Source: Lathyrus oleraceus (lineage: Eukaryota; Streptophyta; Magnoliopsida; Fabales; Fabaceae). Taken from it: 64,000 nucleotides of DNA. Position numbers and translations under genes: made by a program. This document shows, one piece after another, positions 21,834 to 35,700 of the stretch. Below the pieces are notes generated by a model. It made no database searches, was not told the DNA's origin, and saw only the letters and a list, made by a program, of their open reading frames with translations. The stretch covers positions 32,174,699 to 32,238,698 of the forward strand of contig NC_066581.1 of the NCBI RefSeq assembly GCF_024323335.1, read 5' to 3'. The number at the start of each line of letters is the position of its first letter. The stretch's first letter is position 1.

Positions 21834-24800
21834 TGTAGCACCTCAAATTTGCACCTATCATTGTACATATCATTTCATATTAGGTCATAGCATATCATGA
21901 TACATTGCATAACATTTGCATTGTACCTCAGTTGCCTCAAGAGCAAGCAAGCAAGAATTAGGTCAAACTGATCAGGAGATCAGTCAACCAGTCAAGCAAA
22001 GATGTTTCTCAAGGAATCGAAGCCCTAGGGTTTGTCCATCAAGTTCACATGACTTGGGGGACCATTTGAAGTGTTCAAGTCAAAGGTTGAAGGCTCAGAT
22101 GTCATCAGTCAATGCACAGGCAAGCAGAAAACCCTAAAAGGTCAACAGTCAATCAAAGCAGTGGATGGTGGCCATTCTTGTGGAATTTGGGCACCATGGT
22201 CAATAATCAAGAGTTCATATGTCTTGGGACATCATTTGAAGTCAAGTTCTCAAAGAATTAGGGTTTGGAATTCATCAGAAGTGCACAGTCAAGTCCAAAA
22301 CCCTAGAAAGTCAAAGTTGGTCAACTGTGGTTGATTCTATGGTTTTGATGGATGGAAATGGTTTGAGGGAGTTTATTCATGTCCTAATAAACCTCATATG
22401 TCATGGCAATCAACATCATGGAAGAAAATCAAGCCAATCAGAAATTTTTCCAGAAATAGCAAGTGGACCTGTAATTTCAACTGCCAAAAATGGAAACTTC
22501 TTGATCTTAAACTTACATCATGATACAAGCTCCAAATGAATTTTTGCCCAACATGAAAGTTGAAGATCTTGTTCTCCCATTTTCAAAAAGTCCAAGAACT
22601 CTCAAATCCCATGTGTGGTTGTCAAGATATGATCAAATCATTTTCATCAATTTGTGAACTTCAAAGGGCCATATCTCCCAAACCATAAGGCCAAATTTGG
22701 TGGGGTTTTTTCCTACACACCACATTTTTCATCCTCTTTCCAAAAATATAAATTTCATGATCTAAAACCTTGCCAATCAAAATGGCATTTTTGGACCTAT
22801 TCCTTTAAAATTCAAAGTTTGACCAAACTTTGACTTTTTGCTTCTTTGACTTTTTCTTGACTTGGCCAATTGGGAAATGTTTTAAACCATATTTGTGACT
22901 TGTCTCAAGCTTAAAAGCATGTCCATAACACCATTACACTCCATTGTTGAATCAAAATGCAAGTTGGCAAAATGTTGCAAATGGAAGTACATTAAGCAAA
23001 GCAAAGTACAGCATTCTGCAGCAACAGCAAAATAGCATTTGGCAAAGCATTTACAGCCTGTTGAAGGCCCATTCGACCAGACTTCATACCCCCCACTTCA
23101 TTTGTACAAAATTGGAAACTTTGCAAATTGGCTTCATGTAAACAAAGCAAGGTACAGCCTTTGAGGTACAGCACAAAACAGCAATTGGAACAGTCTGTTG
23201 GCAGCCTGTCCAGGCCCAAATCGTACAACCATCACACCTCCACTTCACTTGTACACAATTAGCAACTTTGCAAATGGGAGCATTACCACTAAACCAGCTT
23301 ACCAATTAATTAGAGGACCTTAAACAGAGGATATAAAGATTCATTTCTGCACAAATGAGCCCTAATTTTACACAGCCTACCAAGCAGAACACACTCTCAC
23401 TCTCTTCTTGCAAATTGGCATTTGGAAAATTCTGAGAAGACCACCAAAAGACACGAGCAACCTTTGCTTCCTCCATCATCCAAGTATTGTTTGGGAGTGC
23501 TTTTGAGCATCATTTGTCAACTGGAGCACCTCCTTTTGTACTGCATCATCAACTTGCTCCATCATTGGTATTTTTTCGAATTCCTTATTATCCAAAGCCA
23601 TGCCATGTTCCGTGTACATCTTGTTTAGTAGGTTGGTTTAAGCTTTGAATGAACTAAAATGGTCAAGTATGCTGTCTGAAATCTGGATTTACATTTTGGT
23701 GAACAAATGCATTTTCCATTGGTTTAGTTTGGTTGTGATAATTTGTTGAAAATTGATGCCATGATTGTGATACTGAAGGTTTGTTGATGCTATTCATACG
23801 TTTGATTTTTGATTTTGGGATTTTTGTTCTTGGTCGAATGCATGATGGTAGTTGCTTGTTGCTGTCTTGAAACCCTACCCTGCCTAGTACATGAGCTCAT
23901 GATTATGCTTGGATTGTTGTCAGTTAATGTACATGCTAGTAATGTTTCATAGGTCGGGATTATTGAGGATTCTGTTTATGTTTTGTTTGCTCACAATTGT
24001 TGGTTGATGTTAATGATGAACCTTGCTGTTATAAACCCTAGAGTTTGCCAGAATTTCCACATGAATGTGTGTGGTTGGTTTTTGTTTGTATTTGCCTGAA
24101 CTTGTTGTTATTGCTATGCTGACAGCCATGCTATAGATTGATGATGATTTTGATGAACATGAATTTCACACCCTGCTGCTGTTAAACTACCTGTCCTGTC
24201 CAGAATTTTCATTGAATGATGAATGAAAGTACTGCTGTTATGATGATGTTGTTTTGCTATTAATGCTCATTGCCATATGCTGGATTTGTTTTCGTTCATG
24301 TCCATGAATGCTGACTGTTTACAAATGAATGCTGATTATTTACAAATGCCATGCTATTGTTTTGTGTTGTTTGATCTGTTGATGAAGAATGATGAATGCT
24401 GCTATTGCTAAACCCTGCTGTTATGCTTAAACCATGAACCTACTATGCCCAAAATTCCCTTGGTTATGTTGGTTTTGCTGTTAGTTGATGAGGTTTCATG
24501 GCCATGATTATGTGTCAAATGTTGTTGTTCATGTTTGGCTGATGAACATTGGATGATGAATAAACCCTGCTACTATGTTTCAAACCTTAGAACCTGCCAA
24601 TATTTCGCATGAACAGATGGTTTGTTTTGTTGTTATGTTATGGTTGTATGAAGAGTTTTTATTAGATGCTATGCTGTTGTAATTGCTTGGGCAAATTATG
24701 CTTGTTGGTGCTGTTTGTGAGTTTTTGGTTTCAGTTTGAATCGATTGCATGAGAACAAGTTGATTTTATTGCCCTGTTGCCAAATCCTAAGGGTTTCTAA

Positions 24801-27800
24801 AACCAGATTGGAATTTCAAATGTTTGGTTTTGTGTTGATCGTGCTGCTCATCGTGCCTTGCTGTGTACCTGTTGTGGATAGGTTTTCGTTTTTACTGATT
24901 GATGCATGAATGTTGAATGCATATGGTTGCTTCCTAAAACCCTAATGCTGTATGATTTCCCAGAATCTTGAAGCTGGATTGGCTGTCTTGGTTTTTCTCC
25001 CATGCGTTTACTGTTTCATTGGAAATTAGCCAATCAGGACATTTCCTGGGTTGGCCTAAAACGCTGCAGTTTCGTTTAATGAACCCATTATTTACTGAAA
25101 TGCCATCGTTGACCTCGTTTGACCCCACTTGCCTTGCTATTTTGTTTCATATTTCACCGATTTTCATCCAAAATTCCACAATTATTTTCTCCTTCATTTT
25201 TCACCAAAAAATTATGAAATTTTTTACACATGATCACAAATGAGTCTAGAATTTAATGGTGAATTTTAATTATTTTTCCATTGGTTGGTTTTCAATTGAT
25301 AATCATTTTTCCAACATGTGTGCCAAATTGATACATCTTACCATTCCTTTTGTGAAATGCTCATATTGCATCCAATGAGCTTGAAATTTTTTGTGATGAA
25401 ACTAGACACTTTGACCTTCATTTTGATATAAAGTTTGTGGATTTCCCATTTGTGGTTTGCTGTTTATGATTTTTTGAAGTCATGTGTTACATTTGTTGCT
25501 ATACCATGATCATGCATTTTCCCCAATTTTGTTCACATGCTTCCTTGCATCCAATTGACCCCATTTTTTGCATGAATGATCCTTTGTATGTCTATTTCAT
25601 GTATGAATTTTCTTGAAATTAATCTTGCTGTTTTCCATTTGATTGTGAATTTTCTTCCATGCTTGGTCATGTGTTGACTTTTTGTGCTATGCCTTGCCAA
25701 ATCTTTTGTGAAATTCTCAAATCTTATCACATGACCATGAAATTTCATATGTGCATACTAGACATTTCAAGCTTTTCATTGGTGTTAATCTCATTCATTT
25801 CTCATCTGTTTTCAATTTGATATGATTTTTTGAAGTTGACCCATGCTTGTTGACTTTCACTATGCTTGCTTGAACTTGGTTTGACTTCATGATTTTAATT
25901 GGCTGCCTTCCTCTCATCCAAATGCCATGAAATTTTACATGTATACCATGTTAGATGTTAGGATTGAATGTGATTATTTTCATAATTTTTGGGATTGCTT
26001 GAGTTGACTTTTGATGCAAGTCATTCTGTTGACTTTTGTGTGCTTCCCATTGCCATGTGTTGACTTTAAATGTTCATGAAATGATCATAATGCATGATAT
26101 GATTGTGGGCCCAAGTGTGTTAGCTTCCCAAATGTTTGACTTTGACTTTGAGTTGACTTTTCCTTGCTGCCTTGACTTTTTCTTTCATGTTTGACCCTAG
26201 GCTAGTCCTAGTGGTCCTTTGGACTTATGTTGAGTTCATCTGTTTCAGGTTGAGCACAATGCCTCAAAGATCACTCAAATTTGTTTGAATTTGATTTGTT
26301 TATCCCATGCTAACCTTTGTTTTGCAGATGGTTTAACTCATAACTTGAGTCTTATGCTTTGCTCAGTTGACCCCCTGTGTTGACTGTTTGCCATTTCTTT
26401 TGATTTAAACTTTTGACTTGTTTACTAATAAGTTTGACTTTTTCAGGTACTTTAGTTGCTTAAGTTCTCTGAACTTGCTTGCTTTGCTATTTTAGCATTT
26501 GCTTTTGAGGTATAAACCTTTCTTTCTTCATGTAGTCTGGAGACCCGGTCTGTTATTTGACCGGGCAAACTGTCTGAAGTCCTCCTTAAGAGGCAATGTC
26601 TGTGTTTGTTTAAAATTGTCCCAAGCAGGAAAAGTCCTCATTTGAGGCAATTGGTGGAAGGTAGGGATAAGCAATCTATCCCCCACTATTCAGTGTGTCC
26701 TCTCTTTGCTCCCAGTACCTGGTTGAAGCATTGAGATAAATACCCAAGATCCGATCGAGTCAATAATGTGGAGAGAGTTCCTACTTTCTGAACTCCCACA
26801 CTTTCTTTGATGCTCTCTCTGATTTGAGATAGAAGCAATGAGGCACACCCCTCATCTCCTTTTCATCTGCTTCACCTGAGCCCCTCAATGGCCAGGTTAA
26901 GAGCGACCTTCATCTATTACAGTGGACTTTCAAAGTCAAACCCTCTTGTGTGAGCCCCTTTGTTTGGCTATAGAGTGTGCTGTTTGATATTCATTGATTG
27001 TTTGATTGCTTCATATGCACTTGCTTGCCTGTATGTTATGCATTTATCATCATCATCAATTGCCATTAGTGCATGATCATACCATTTGTCTGTGTGACTT
27101 TTGTTATTGTTGTTTGCCCATTGAGGACAATTGTAAGTCCCACAAGTTGGCATTTGTTCCTATGATATGGAAGTGAGTATAAGACCATCACATTGGCCAC
27201 TCATTTTGTCTTTGCTTATTGCCTTGTTTGTTTGTATGTGAGGATACAATGGTAAGTCCCACAAGTTGGCAGTTGTTTTCCTAGGATCATACTGTGTGTT
27301 AGAGTAAGTCCCACAAGTTGGCATCTGACATCCCTGTTCTGCTCTCTTTGTTTGTGAGAGGATGCAATTGTAAGTCCCACAAGTTGGCATTTGCTTTCCT
27401 ATGATCATGTGTGGAGTTAACCTAAGTCCCACAAGCTGGCAGTTGACTTCCATATTTCTTCATTGTTTTCTTTTTGAGGAGATTAGTGTAAGACCATTGA
27501 GTGGCCTCTGATATCCAGTTCTGTTTTAGGAGATTGGTGTAAACCCAGCTATTGGTATCCGATATCCGCTTTTGTTTGTGAGATTGGAGTAAGACCATTG
27601 AGTGGCATCCGGTATCATTTGTTTGTTTATTTTATCTTTACTTACTTTCCATTCCAAAGGACACCCTTGAATCATTTCTCATATGATCTCAAGAAGTGAA
27701 CTTCCTAAGAAGTTTTACCTTCCATCATCATTCATTCATCCTCATTATGTCCTAGAACCTTTTCACACGTTGATCTTAAACTTGACATAGACATTGTGCA

Positions 27801-28616
27801 AACTTCTTCATGTTTTCAAACTAAAAACCTGGACTCAAGTCCTTGACTCTTTTTGCAAACTCCATTTCATAATACTTCTTTTGAATTAATCTTAATCATA
27901 CTTTGACTTCACTTTCATAATCACAATCAATTAACTTCACTCATTCACTTGCTTTGGCCATGTCCATTAATCTTTTCATGCATTAGCCGTAGGTTTCAAT
28001 TATCATTGTGGTTGATGTAAACCTCACCTTATCTTTAGTGAGTCGATAGTAAGACTTCCGTACTGAAAATAGGGTTAACCCCTCTCGTATGTCGAAGCTA
28101 TCCTCGCATGGTGGATGTTGGTTTTGGTCGAGTGTTCTCCCATTGATAATGAAAAGCCTCAGTGCTATTGTTTAAAATTGAATCCAACTCACTTTTGGAA
28201 ATCTTTTAGCCGAACTACGGCGTTTTGATCCTTACCTTTGATGGAAGGTACGTAGGCAGCGGGTTCATCCGCTCAAACCCAATAAAACTTGTACATTCTT
28301 TCCTCGTCATCTCACTCATGTTTGCACAATGCATATGTCTTAACAAATAACAATCTTTTACAACAAGTGTGAAAAGGGCTCCCTAGGAGTACCTAGGACG
28401 TAGTGGGTGCCTAACACCTTCCCATTGCGTAACTTACCCCTTACCCGGAATCTCTGATCTTTTATTAGTTTTCTACGTGTAAAACTTCTTAGGCTTTTGT
28501 TCGCTTTTTAGCCAATCCTTTGGATAAATAAAAGTGCGGTGGCGACTCGAAACTTCATTGTATGCTTTGCTTATGGTTTAATTGATAAATCATATGGCGA
28601 CGAATACACCGCTACA
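21834..28616 (+). repeat. 3' LTR of element I (6,783 bp)
   Basis: Nearly identical to 2353-9134, one base longer because of an extra T near 23537. Substitutions seen are at 22718, 23157, 23174, 25159, 25616, 25790, 25977 and 28098. It contains the same TATA-like box (23332), repeat array (27127-27617) and AATAAA (28527). It ends with TACA at 28616 against the CATAT duplication. Confidence 0.96.
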
Positions 28617-28621
28617 CATAT
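28617..28621. repeat. Target site duplication CATAT, right copy of element I
   Basis: Exact match to 2348-2352, directly after the final TACA of the 3' LTR. Five bases is the normal duplication length for Ty3/gypsy integrases. Confidence 0.95.
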
Positions 28622-29961
28622 GTCATAGGAATTGGATCGAAGCTGATCTTCTTCCTATCATAACTCAAGTTAGCTTGATTGGTTGTACTGCCACGAGGCT
28701 GGTAAGCCTGTTGCTGTGGACGATGTTGTTGCTGGTACTGAGGTTGTTGATATTGTTGTTGATGCTGATATTGCTGATGTTGCTGAGCATTGTCTTTAAA
28801 GACAGGTGCTATATGAGCCACCTGGTGTTGATGACCGGCACGACGTGCAGGCTTCCTCTGAACAGAGGGTCTTCTGTGCTTGGGATGGGATTGCACAGCA
28901 TGTGCTTCCCCATCCTTCCTCTTAAACGCCCCATATCGTTTAGAAGAAGAGCTCTCATCTTTCGCCAATCGTCCTTCACGGACACCTTCTTCAAGACGCA
29001 TCCCCATGTTCACCATCTCGGTGAAATCAGAGGGAGCGCTTGCTACCATCCGCTCGTAATAGAATGAGCCAAGAGTCTTCAAAAAGATCTTGGTCATTTC
29101 TTTCTCCTCTAGCGGTGGAGTAATCTGAGCTGCCAGCTCTCGCCACCTCTGGGCGTACTCCTTCATAGTTTCCTTGTCCTTCTGCGACATGGACCTGAGT
29201 TGATCTCGGTCAGGCGCCATATCGACGTTATACTTATACTGCTTGACGAAAGCTTCGCCAAGGTCGTTGAAGGATCTGATATTGGCACTGTCTAAGCTCA
29301 TGTACCATCTGAGCGCGGCACCGGACAGACTGTCTTGGAAATAATGAATCAGAAGCTGATCATTATCAGTCTGGGTAGATATCTTCCTGGCGTACATGAC
29401 CAGGTGAGCGAGTGGACAGGTGTTCCCTTTATACTTTTCAAATTCGGGTACTTTGAATTTAATCGGTATCTTCACACCGGGAACAAGGCACAACTCGGCA
29501 GCAGACTTGCCGAACAAATCTTTACCTCGAAGAGTCTTCAATTCCTTTCTCAACTCAAGGAATTGGTCGTTCATGGCGTCCATCTTTTCATAAACGTCCG
29601 GGCCCTCATATGGCTCGGAGTGGTAGATGGTGTCGTCTACCCTTGGCATGGTATGCACGACAGGAGGAGCGGCAACGGGGACCGGGCTAAATGTCGGCAT
29701 GTGAGCAAAGGTTGGAGCGGGCCGATCAGGCATAAAACCTGGAGGCATTCCCCAAGGGAACCCGGGTGGCATAGCATTGGGCACCTGATGAGCACTGACT
29801 GGCACAGTCGAAGCGACGACCTCTGAGATGACCGTCCTCTGGGCAGGAGTTGCAGGCGGTTGAGCAGGTTGATTTTGAGCAGCAAGGAGTTGCTCCATCA
29901 AAGCGCCAAGTCTGGCGACCTCTTCTTTCAGTTCTCTGTTCTCTTGTTCTAGCTGCTCCAT
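28622..29961 (-). pseudogene. gag of element II, 5' half, split by element I
   Basis: From a likely ATG at 29961 (MEQLEQENRELKEEVARL) the frame is open to the insertion of element I, about 446 codons; it is also open upstream to a GTG at 30030. It has an N-terminal coiled coil, a Pro/Ala-rich stretch, the Gag capsid domain (IKFKVPEFEKYKGNTCPLAH, YFQDSLSGAALRWYMSL) and a Gln-rich tail. It ends ISFDPIPMTY at the target site and continues at 2352. The N-terminus is unlike Gag of element I although the neighbouring ORF1 is nearly the same. Confidence 0.88.
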
Positions 29962-30262
29962 AACTCTTGCAGAATTGACTCGAGTATAATACCGGTGAGT
30001 CAGCTTGTCTTCAAAATAAATGAAGAACACAGAGTTAGGACAAGAAGACCAGAAACAAAGGGTACCTGCTTATGCAAAAATGATGCATGAAATGCTTGTG
30101 CAGATGCTTTGTTTATTTTCAAGGAACCCTTAGGGTATTATTTGCAATATTTTGAATAGTTAAAGCATTTTAATTTCCCACGGAAAATATTTCATTCAAT
30201 ATATCGAGACAAAGAAGTATAGCATTTTTGATCATTACAAAGAGAAAAGGGAAATAAACATC
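29962..30262 (-). other. Spacer between ORF1 and gag of element II
   Basis: Noncoding. From 30262 down to about 30070 it resembles 11602-11800 of element I closely. Beyond TTTGCATAAGCAGG the two become unrelated. Confidence 0.6.
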
Positions 30263-31711
30263 CTATGGATCCCTAGAAGCTCGGGATGTTGGAAGATGAG
30301 AAGTACACAGCTTCTTGATCTCTCTCTCATAGGCCGCTTCCATGTCTGCTTTCTCCTTTGCAAGTCGATCATACCTCCTCTTCCAGAATTTGGAAGACTG
30401 AGGAAGCAGAGAGGTCCAAGTGTCGTTCGGATCGTCTATCACTCGATGCTCGAGGAACTCAATCATAGCGTCCTTCTCCTTAAGCTGCTGAAGCAATTAT
30501 TCTCTTTCACGGATCCAAGCACGTGAAAGGTCTTCTTCTCTCAACTCCTCTACACGTTGGGTAGGGAGGGTTGAAGGCCCAGCCACATCCAACGGTGTAG
30601 GTCTCGGATGATCATATGGCATCAAGTACACGACAGCTCTCTGTCTGACCCAAGAGGTGTATGGCTCCAAAGCAATCCAGTTCTTTGGACCCAACTCGTT
30701 CCTACTCTTCTTATGAATACTGCGCCAAGCACGGAAAAATCTGGCTTTCAGGCCTTGGGGATCTTTACCCTCCTGGAAGAACACACCTTCTAACAGAATG
30801 TCATGAGGTTTATCCTTCAGGGGGAACCCAAGCTGACGTCGTGCGAGAATGGGATTGTAGTTGATCCCACCACATGTGCCAAGAAGAGGCCCATTAGGGA
30901 ATTCACCACAATAGTCAATGATCTGGACGGTATCATACACGCGATCATACCAAGTGATATCATCATTGGTGAGAGACATAAGTCTCTGAGACCACCGTAG
31001 ACATCCCTTGTTCTCCTTGAAAGCAACTGTCTGCGGCAAGTGCGAAATAAACCACTTGTATAGCAAAGGTAGACAGCAGACAATAACTCCTCCACCCTTT
31101 GCGTTCCTCAGATGCAAAGAGACATAGGCATCGCCCAACAAAGTCGGAACGGGATTAAGAACTGAGAAGATCCTAATGGCGTTCATGTCCACGAACTTGT
31201 CGAAGTTGGGAAACAACACCAATCCATAGATGAGCAGCACAAACAAAGCCTCAAAGGCATCCTCACTCATGGCCTTCCCATAAAAGGTAGCTTGATCAAT
31301 GAGGAACTCGGAAGGAAAACCCTGAATTCCACCTTTGGTAGTCAGATTAGCCCTAATCAAATCTTCATCTATGTGCAACAAGTTGGCCATCTCTCGAGCA
31401 GTCGGAATACTCGCTAGGCCACTGAACGGCACTTGATCCAGAATCGGAATCCCAATAAGATGAGAATATTCCTCCAAGGTTGGCAACAACTGGAAGTCCG
31501 GAAATGAGAAGCAATGATACAGTGGATCATAAAACTGTGCCAGAGTACTCATCAACCCTTCATCAACCTGAGTAGTCAGCAGAGGTAGAAGCTTCCCATA
31601 GCGAGCTTTGAAACCCAAGGGATCTAATACATAAGATGTCAGATTCCTTAACTCTTTTACATCGGGCTGTCTAAAGCTGTACTTCTTCATATGCCTTTTT
31701 GGTCTTTCCAT
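30263..31711 (-). pseudogene. ORF1 of element II with a premature stop
   Basis: From ATG 31711 (MERPKRHMKKYS) the frame encodes 404 residues about 93 % identical to ORF1 of element I. TAA at 30497-30499 replaces a Glu codon (GAA in element I). The same frame then stays open for the C-terminal 77 codons to 30263. The stop cuts off most of the charged coiled-coil tail. Function unknown. Confidence 0.9.
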
Positions 31712-32701
31712 GTCTGAAAATTTTGCAAATAAACCCTTTTAAGTTCCTTGAAAATTTTCTTTTTTTTCTGATGACATGAAGTGCAGATGAATGCATGAAT
31801 GCAACAATCACACTCAAGGATCAAACAAGTCACACCAAACAAAGGTCATGGGAAAGCTCATTGTATCCCTAATATCAATCATCCATTTTGGTGGATTTAA
31901 GTTTTCACCTTATCGACACCCAAGTTCCATTGATATTAACGGTACATGAACCGACTCGAACATCCTTAATATCAACCATCCGTTTTGGGGGATTTAGGTT
32001 TTATACCTGATCAACACCCAGGTTCCATTGATATTAAGGTTGTCTGAATGACTCAACCATGAATCACGGGTTTGTTGAGAGTCACGAGCATGGAGTCTCG
32101 GTTAAGAACCACCCAAAGGGAGTGTACTAGGGTTTAAACTTGCCAGACATGTTCTACCAGAGGTTCCCATAATCATCGTTCCATCTTTCGAATATTATCG
32201 GAGGAACGAATACTCGTATTCCAAAAATATTCTCAAGAGAAACTCTTATGAGTGTAGTATCGCGTAACAATCGCATCAGAACTTACATCTGAACGACCTC
32301 CGCACTACGTCCTAAAAAATAGGCCAAGATGGGTTTGGTAAACTACGGTCCTTGGCTTCTGCGGCACATGATTGAAAGAATAATGCCTAACCACAAATAA
32401 CTTGTGTGACATTATTAATCCAACATGACCTCCACCAAGTGAATGGACTCGCAAGTCAACTGGCTAAGGAATACTCCACACCAGTCAACAAGACTATGCC
32501 ATTCTCCTATCCTAGAGTGCACTCGAGTTCGGGTATAGAACTCATCTCACAGATCACCAAAGCAAACAGCAATTGTATATCAAGCAATTCAAACATTACA
32601 ATCAATACAGTTATCCCAAATTGTACAAAAATATGTCATATAACAAATAACAATATATCACACAACAAGGGTGAAAAGTAGGCAATACCACCAAGGATCA
32701 G
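31712..32701 (-). other. Leader of element II
   Basis: Noncoding and colinear with the leader of element I. Two copies of the TTAATATCAA / TTGATATTA stem-loop are at about 31866-32040. The CGTTCC/GGAACG inverted repeat is near 32170-32205. Confidence 0.75.
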
Positions 32702-32720
32702 GTCCCCAGCGGAGTCGCCA
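32702..32720 (-). promoter_or_regulatory. Primer-binding site of element II
   Basis: On the minus strand TGGCGACTCCGCTGGGGAC follows the LTR end by six bases (AGAAAAG context), as in element I. Confidence 0.85.
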
Positions 32721-32726
32721 CTTTTC

Positions 32727-35700
32727 TGTAGCGGTGTATTCGTCGCTATATGACTTATTGATTAAACCATAAGCAAAGCATACAATGAATCGAGTCGCCA
32801 CCGCACTTTTATTTATCCAAAGGATTGGGTAAAAAGCGAACAAAAGCCTAAGAAGTTTTACACGTAGAAAACTAATGAAAAGATCAGAGAGTCTGGGTAA
32901 GGGGTAAATTACGCAATGGGAAGGTGTTAGGCACCCATCACGTCCTAGGTATTCCTAGGGAGCCCTTTTCACACTTGTTGTATAAAATTGTTATTTGTTA
33001 TGAAACATTTATTGTGCAAACATGAATGGGATGATGAGAAAAGAATATACAATTTTTATTGTTTTTGTGTTCGAACGGATGAACCCGTTGCCTACGTACC
33101 TTTCCATAAAAGGTAAGGATCAAAACGCCGTAGTTCGGCTAAAAGATTTCCAAAAGTTAGTGGATTCAATTTTAAACACAAGCCCTAAGGTCTTACGTTA
33201 TCCACGGGAGAAAACTCAACCTTATACAAAGAACAAGTCCACCATGTGAGAAAAGCTTCAACTTGCTAGTGAGGGGTTAACCCTATAATAAGCAAGGAAG
33301 ACTTACAATTCAATCAACTAAGGACAAATAGGGGAGATTAACATCAACCAACTAGGATAAATCAAACCTATGGCTAATGTATGAAAACTTAACAAGGATG
33401 GACAAAGCCACAAAATGATTGAATGGGTGAAGTTAATTGATTATGATTATTTACAAAAGGAAGGTCAAAGTATGATTAAGATTGATTCAAAAGAAGTATT
33501 ATGAAATGGATTTTGAAAAGTCAAGGACTTAGGGTCCAGGTTTCTAATTTGAAAGCATGAAGATGTTTGCACAATATTTATCTCAAGTTTTGAAAGTAAT
33601 GTGTGAAAAGGTTTAGGACAAAATGGATGAATGGATGAAGATGGAGTGTAAAACTTCCTAGAAGGTTCACCTCTTGAAATCATATAGAAGATGACTCAAG
33701 TGTGTCCTTTGGAATAGACAATGAGCAATAACAAACAAGCAAAGCAAAAGAGGAAAGTCAACAAAAGCGGATACCGGATGCCAATCACTGGGCTTATACC
33801 AATCTCCTAAAATAGAATTGGATGTCAGAGGCCACTCTATGGACTTATACCAATCTCCTCAACAAAGAAATAAAAAGTGGATACCGGATGCCAATCTATC
33901 TGGGCTTATACCAATCTCCAACAAAAACAAAGCAAACACTTGGATGTCAGATGCCAATCTATCTGGGCTTACTCTAACTTCCAACATATGATCATGGGAA
34001 AACAAATGCCAAATTACATGGACTTACAATTGCATCCTCACATACAACAAACAAATGCATCAAGCAAAGAGAAGATGAGTGGCCAATGAAATGGTCTTAT
34101 ACCCACTTCCATATCATAGGAACAATGGCCAATGAATGGTCTTACAATTGTCCTCAATGGGCAAACAACAAAGATATGTCACAAAGACAAATGAAATGAT
34201 CATGCACTAATGAGCAATGAATGATAATAAATGCACAAAGCATGCAAGCAGACATGTATAATTGAATTAAGTAATCAATCAACCAAAGTCATTCAGCACA
34301 CTCTATAACCAAATAATTAGGCTCATACAAAGGGTTAGGCATTGAAGCCAACTGGAATAGGGTTAATGGTGCTCTTAACCTTGACATTGAGAGACAAGGT
34401 GAAGCAGATGAAAGGATATGAGGGGTGTGCCTCATGCTCTTATCCCTGGTCAGGGAGAGCTTTGAATATCAGAAGGTGTGGGAGTTCAGAAAGTAGGAAC
34501 TCTCTCCACAGATTATTGACTCGATTGATCTTGGGCTTTTACTCACTATGCATCAACACATGTGGTGTGAGTAAGGTGAGTGACACACAGAATAGTAGGA
34601 GATAGGCTACATATCTCTTTTGTCTACCAATTGCCTTATTCAAAGGACTTTTCCTGCTTGGGACAAAAGTAAACAAGCACAAACATCGCCTCTTAAGGAG
34701 GACTTCAGACAGTTGCTTGGCCAAGTAACAGGCCAGGTCTTCCAGACTACATGAAGACAAGAGATTCTACCTCAATGCAAATGCTATCAAGCAAAGCAAT
34801 GCAAGTTCTCAAAGAACTATTAGCAACTAATGGTACCTGAAATCAATCAAACAAAATCAGTATACAACTCAAATTCAAAACCAATATAAGATAAGGATCG
34901 ACAGTCAACACAATCAGTCAAATGTGCAATGCACAAAGCTCAAAGCATATGAGCTAAGCATCCTACAAAACAAACAAGTTAGTTCATGATAATCAATCAA
35001 ACTCAAGCAAGTTGCATTAATTTCCTTAAAGCATTTGCTTCTTAACCTGAAAAGCAAACTCAAACATGAGAAACAAGACCACTAGGACAAGCCTAGGGTC
35101 AAAAGGAGATAAAAAAATCCAAAACAGCAAGTGAAAGATATCCAAAATCAATTTCAAACAATTAAGAAACAAACCCAAGTGGTTTCATGTTCATATCATT
35201 CATCATTATCATTTCACAAACAAATTAGGTCAAGGCATGTCATATGGAACCTCAAAGAAGTCAACAGAAAGACTCCACTCAAATCCAGTCACAAACATTT
35301 CAAAAAATTCTCAAATAATTCATGATCAAACATCATCCATAACATGATAAGCATACCAAGTTTCAGCTCATTTGGATCAAGGGAAGTAGGTCAATGAAAA
35401 TCAGAAAGTCAAAGCAAGTTCAAGCAAACTCATACAAAGCATCAAAACATGCACCAACTTCAATTAATCATAAAACAGAAACAACATATGATAAATGAAT
35501 GGGACTAAAACCATGACAAACTTCAAGATGTCTACATTACTCATGCCAAATTTCAAGTCCATCCCATTAAGCATTATAATTTCACAAATCAAATAACATC
35601 ATGTATCACAAGGGGTCAACAATTTGGTCAAACAGGGGAGAAATTATCAAACAAATAGGAAATGCCATCAATAATTCCAGAAACATTCACATGTATTCTC

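Larger units (their letters stand above)
2353..28616 (+). mobile_element. Element I: complete, very young Ogre (Ty3/gypsy, Tat) LTR retrotransposon
   Basis: The element runs from TGTAGC at 2353 to GCTACA at 28616, 26,264 bp. It has two LTRs of about 6.78 kb, a PBS-like site after the 5' LTR, three long uninterrupted frames (ORF1, gag-protease, RT/RNase H/integrase), a polypurine stretch before the 3' LTR and a perfect 5-bp duplication CATAT on both sides. The ORF upstream of gag, the huge LTRs, the gap between protease and RT and the second RNase H are hallmarks of Ogre elements of legumes. By eye the LTRs differ at eight substitutions and one 1-base indel, so insertion was recent. No frame is broken, so it may be autonomous. 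It interrupts the gag gene of a minus-strand Ogre (element II). Confidence 0.96.

Noticed and set aside
28582..29826. Plus-strand ORFs over 28582-29067 and 29335-29826
   Set aside because: They are shadows of the minus-strand gag frame of element II and show translated complements of its codons.
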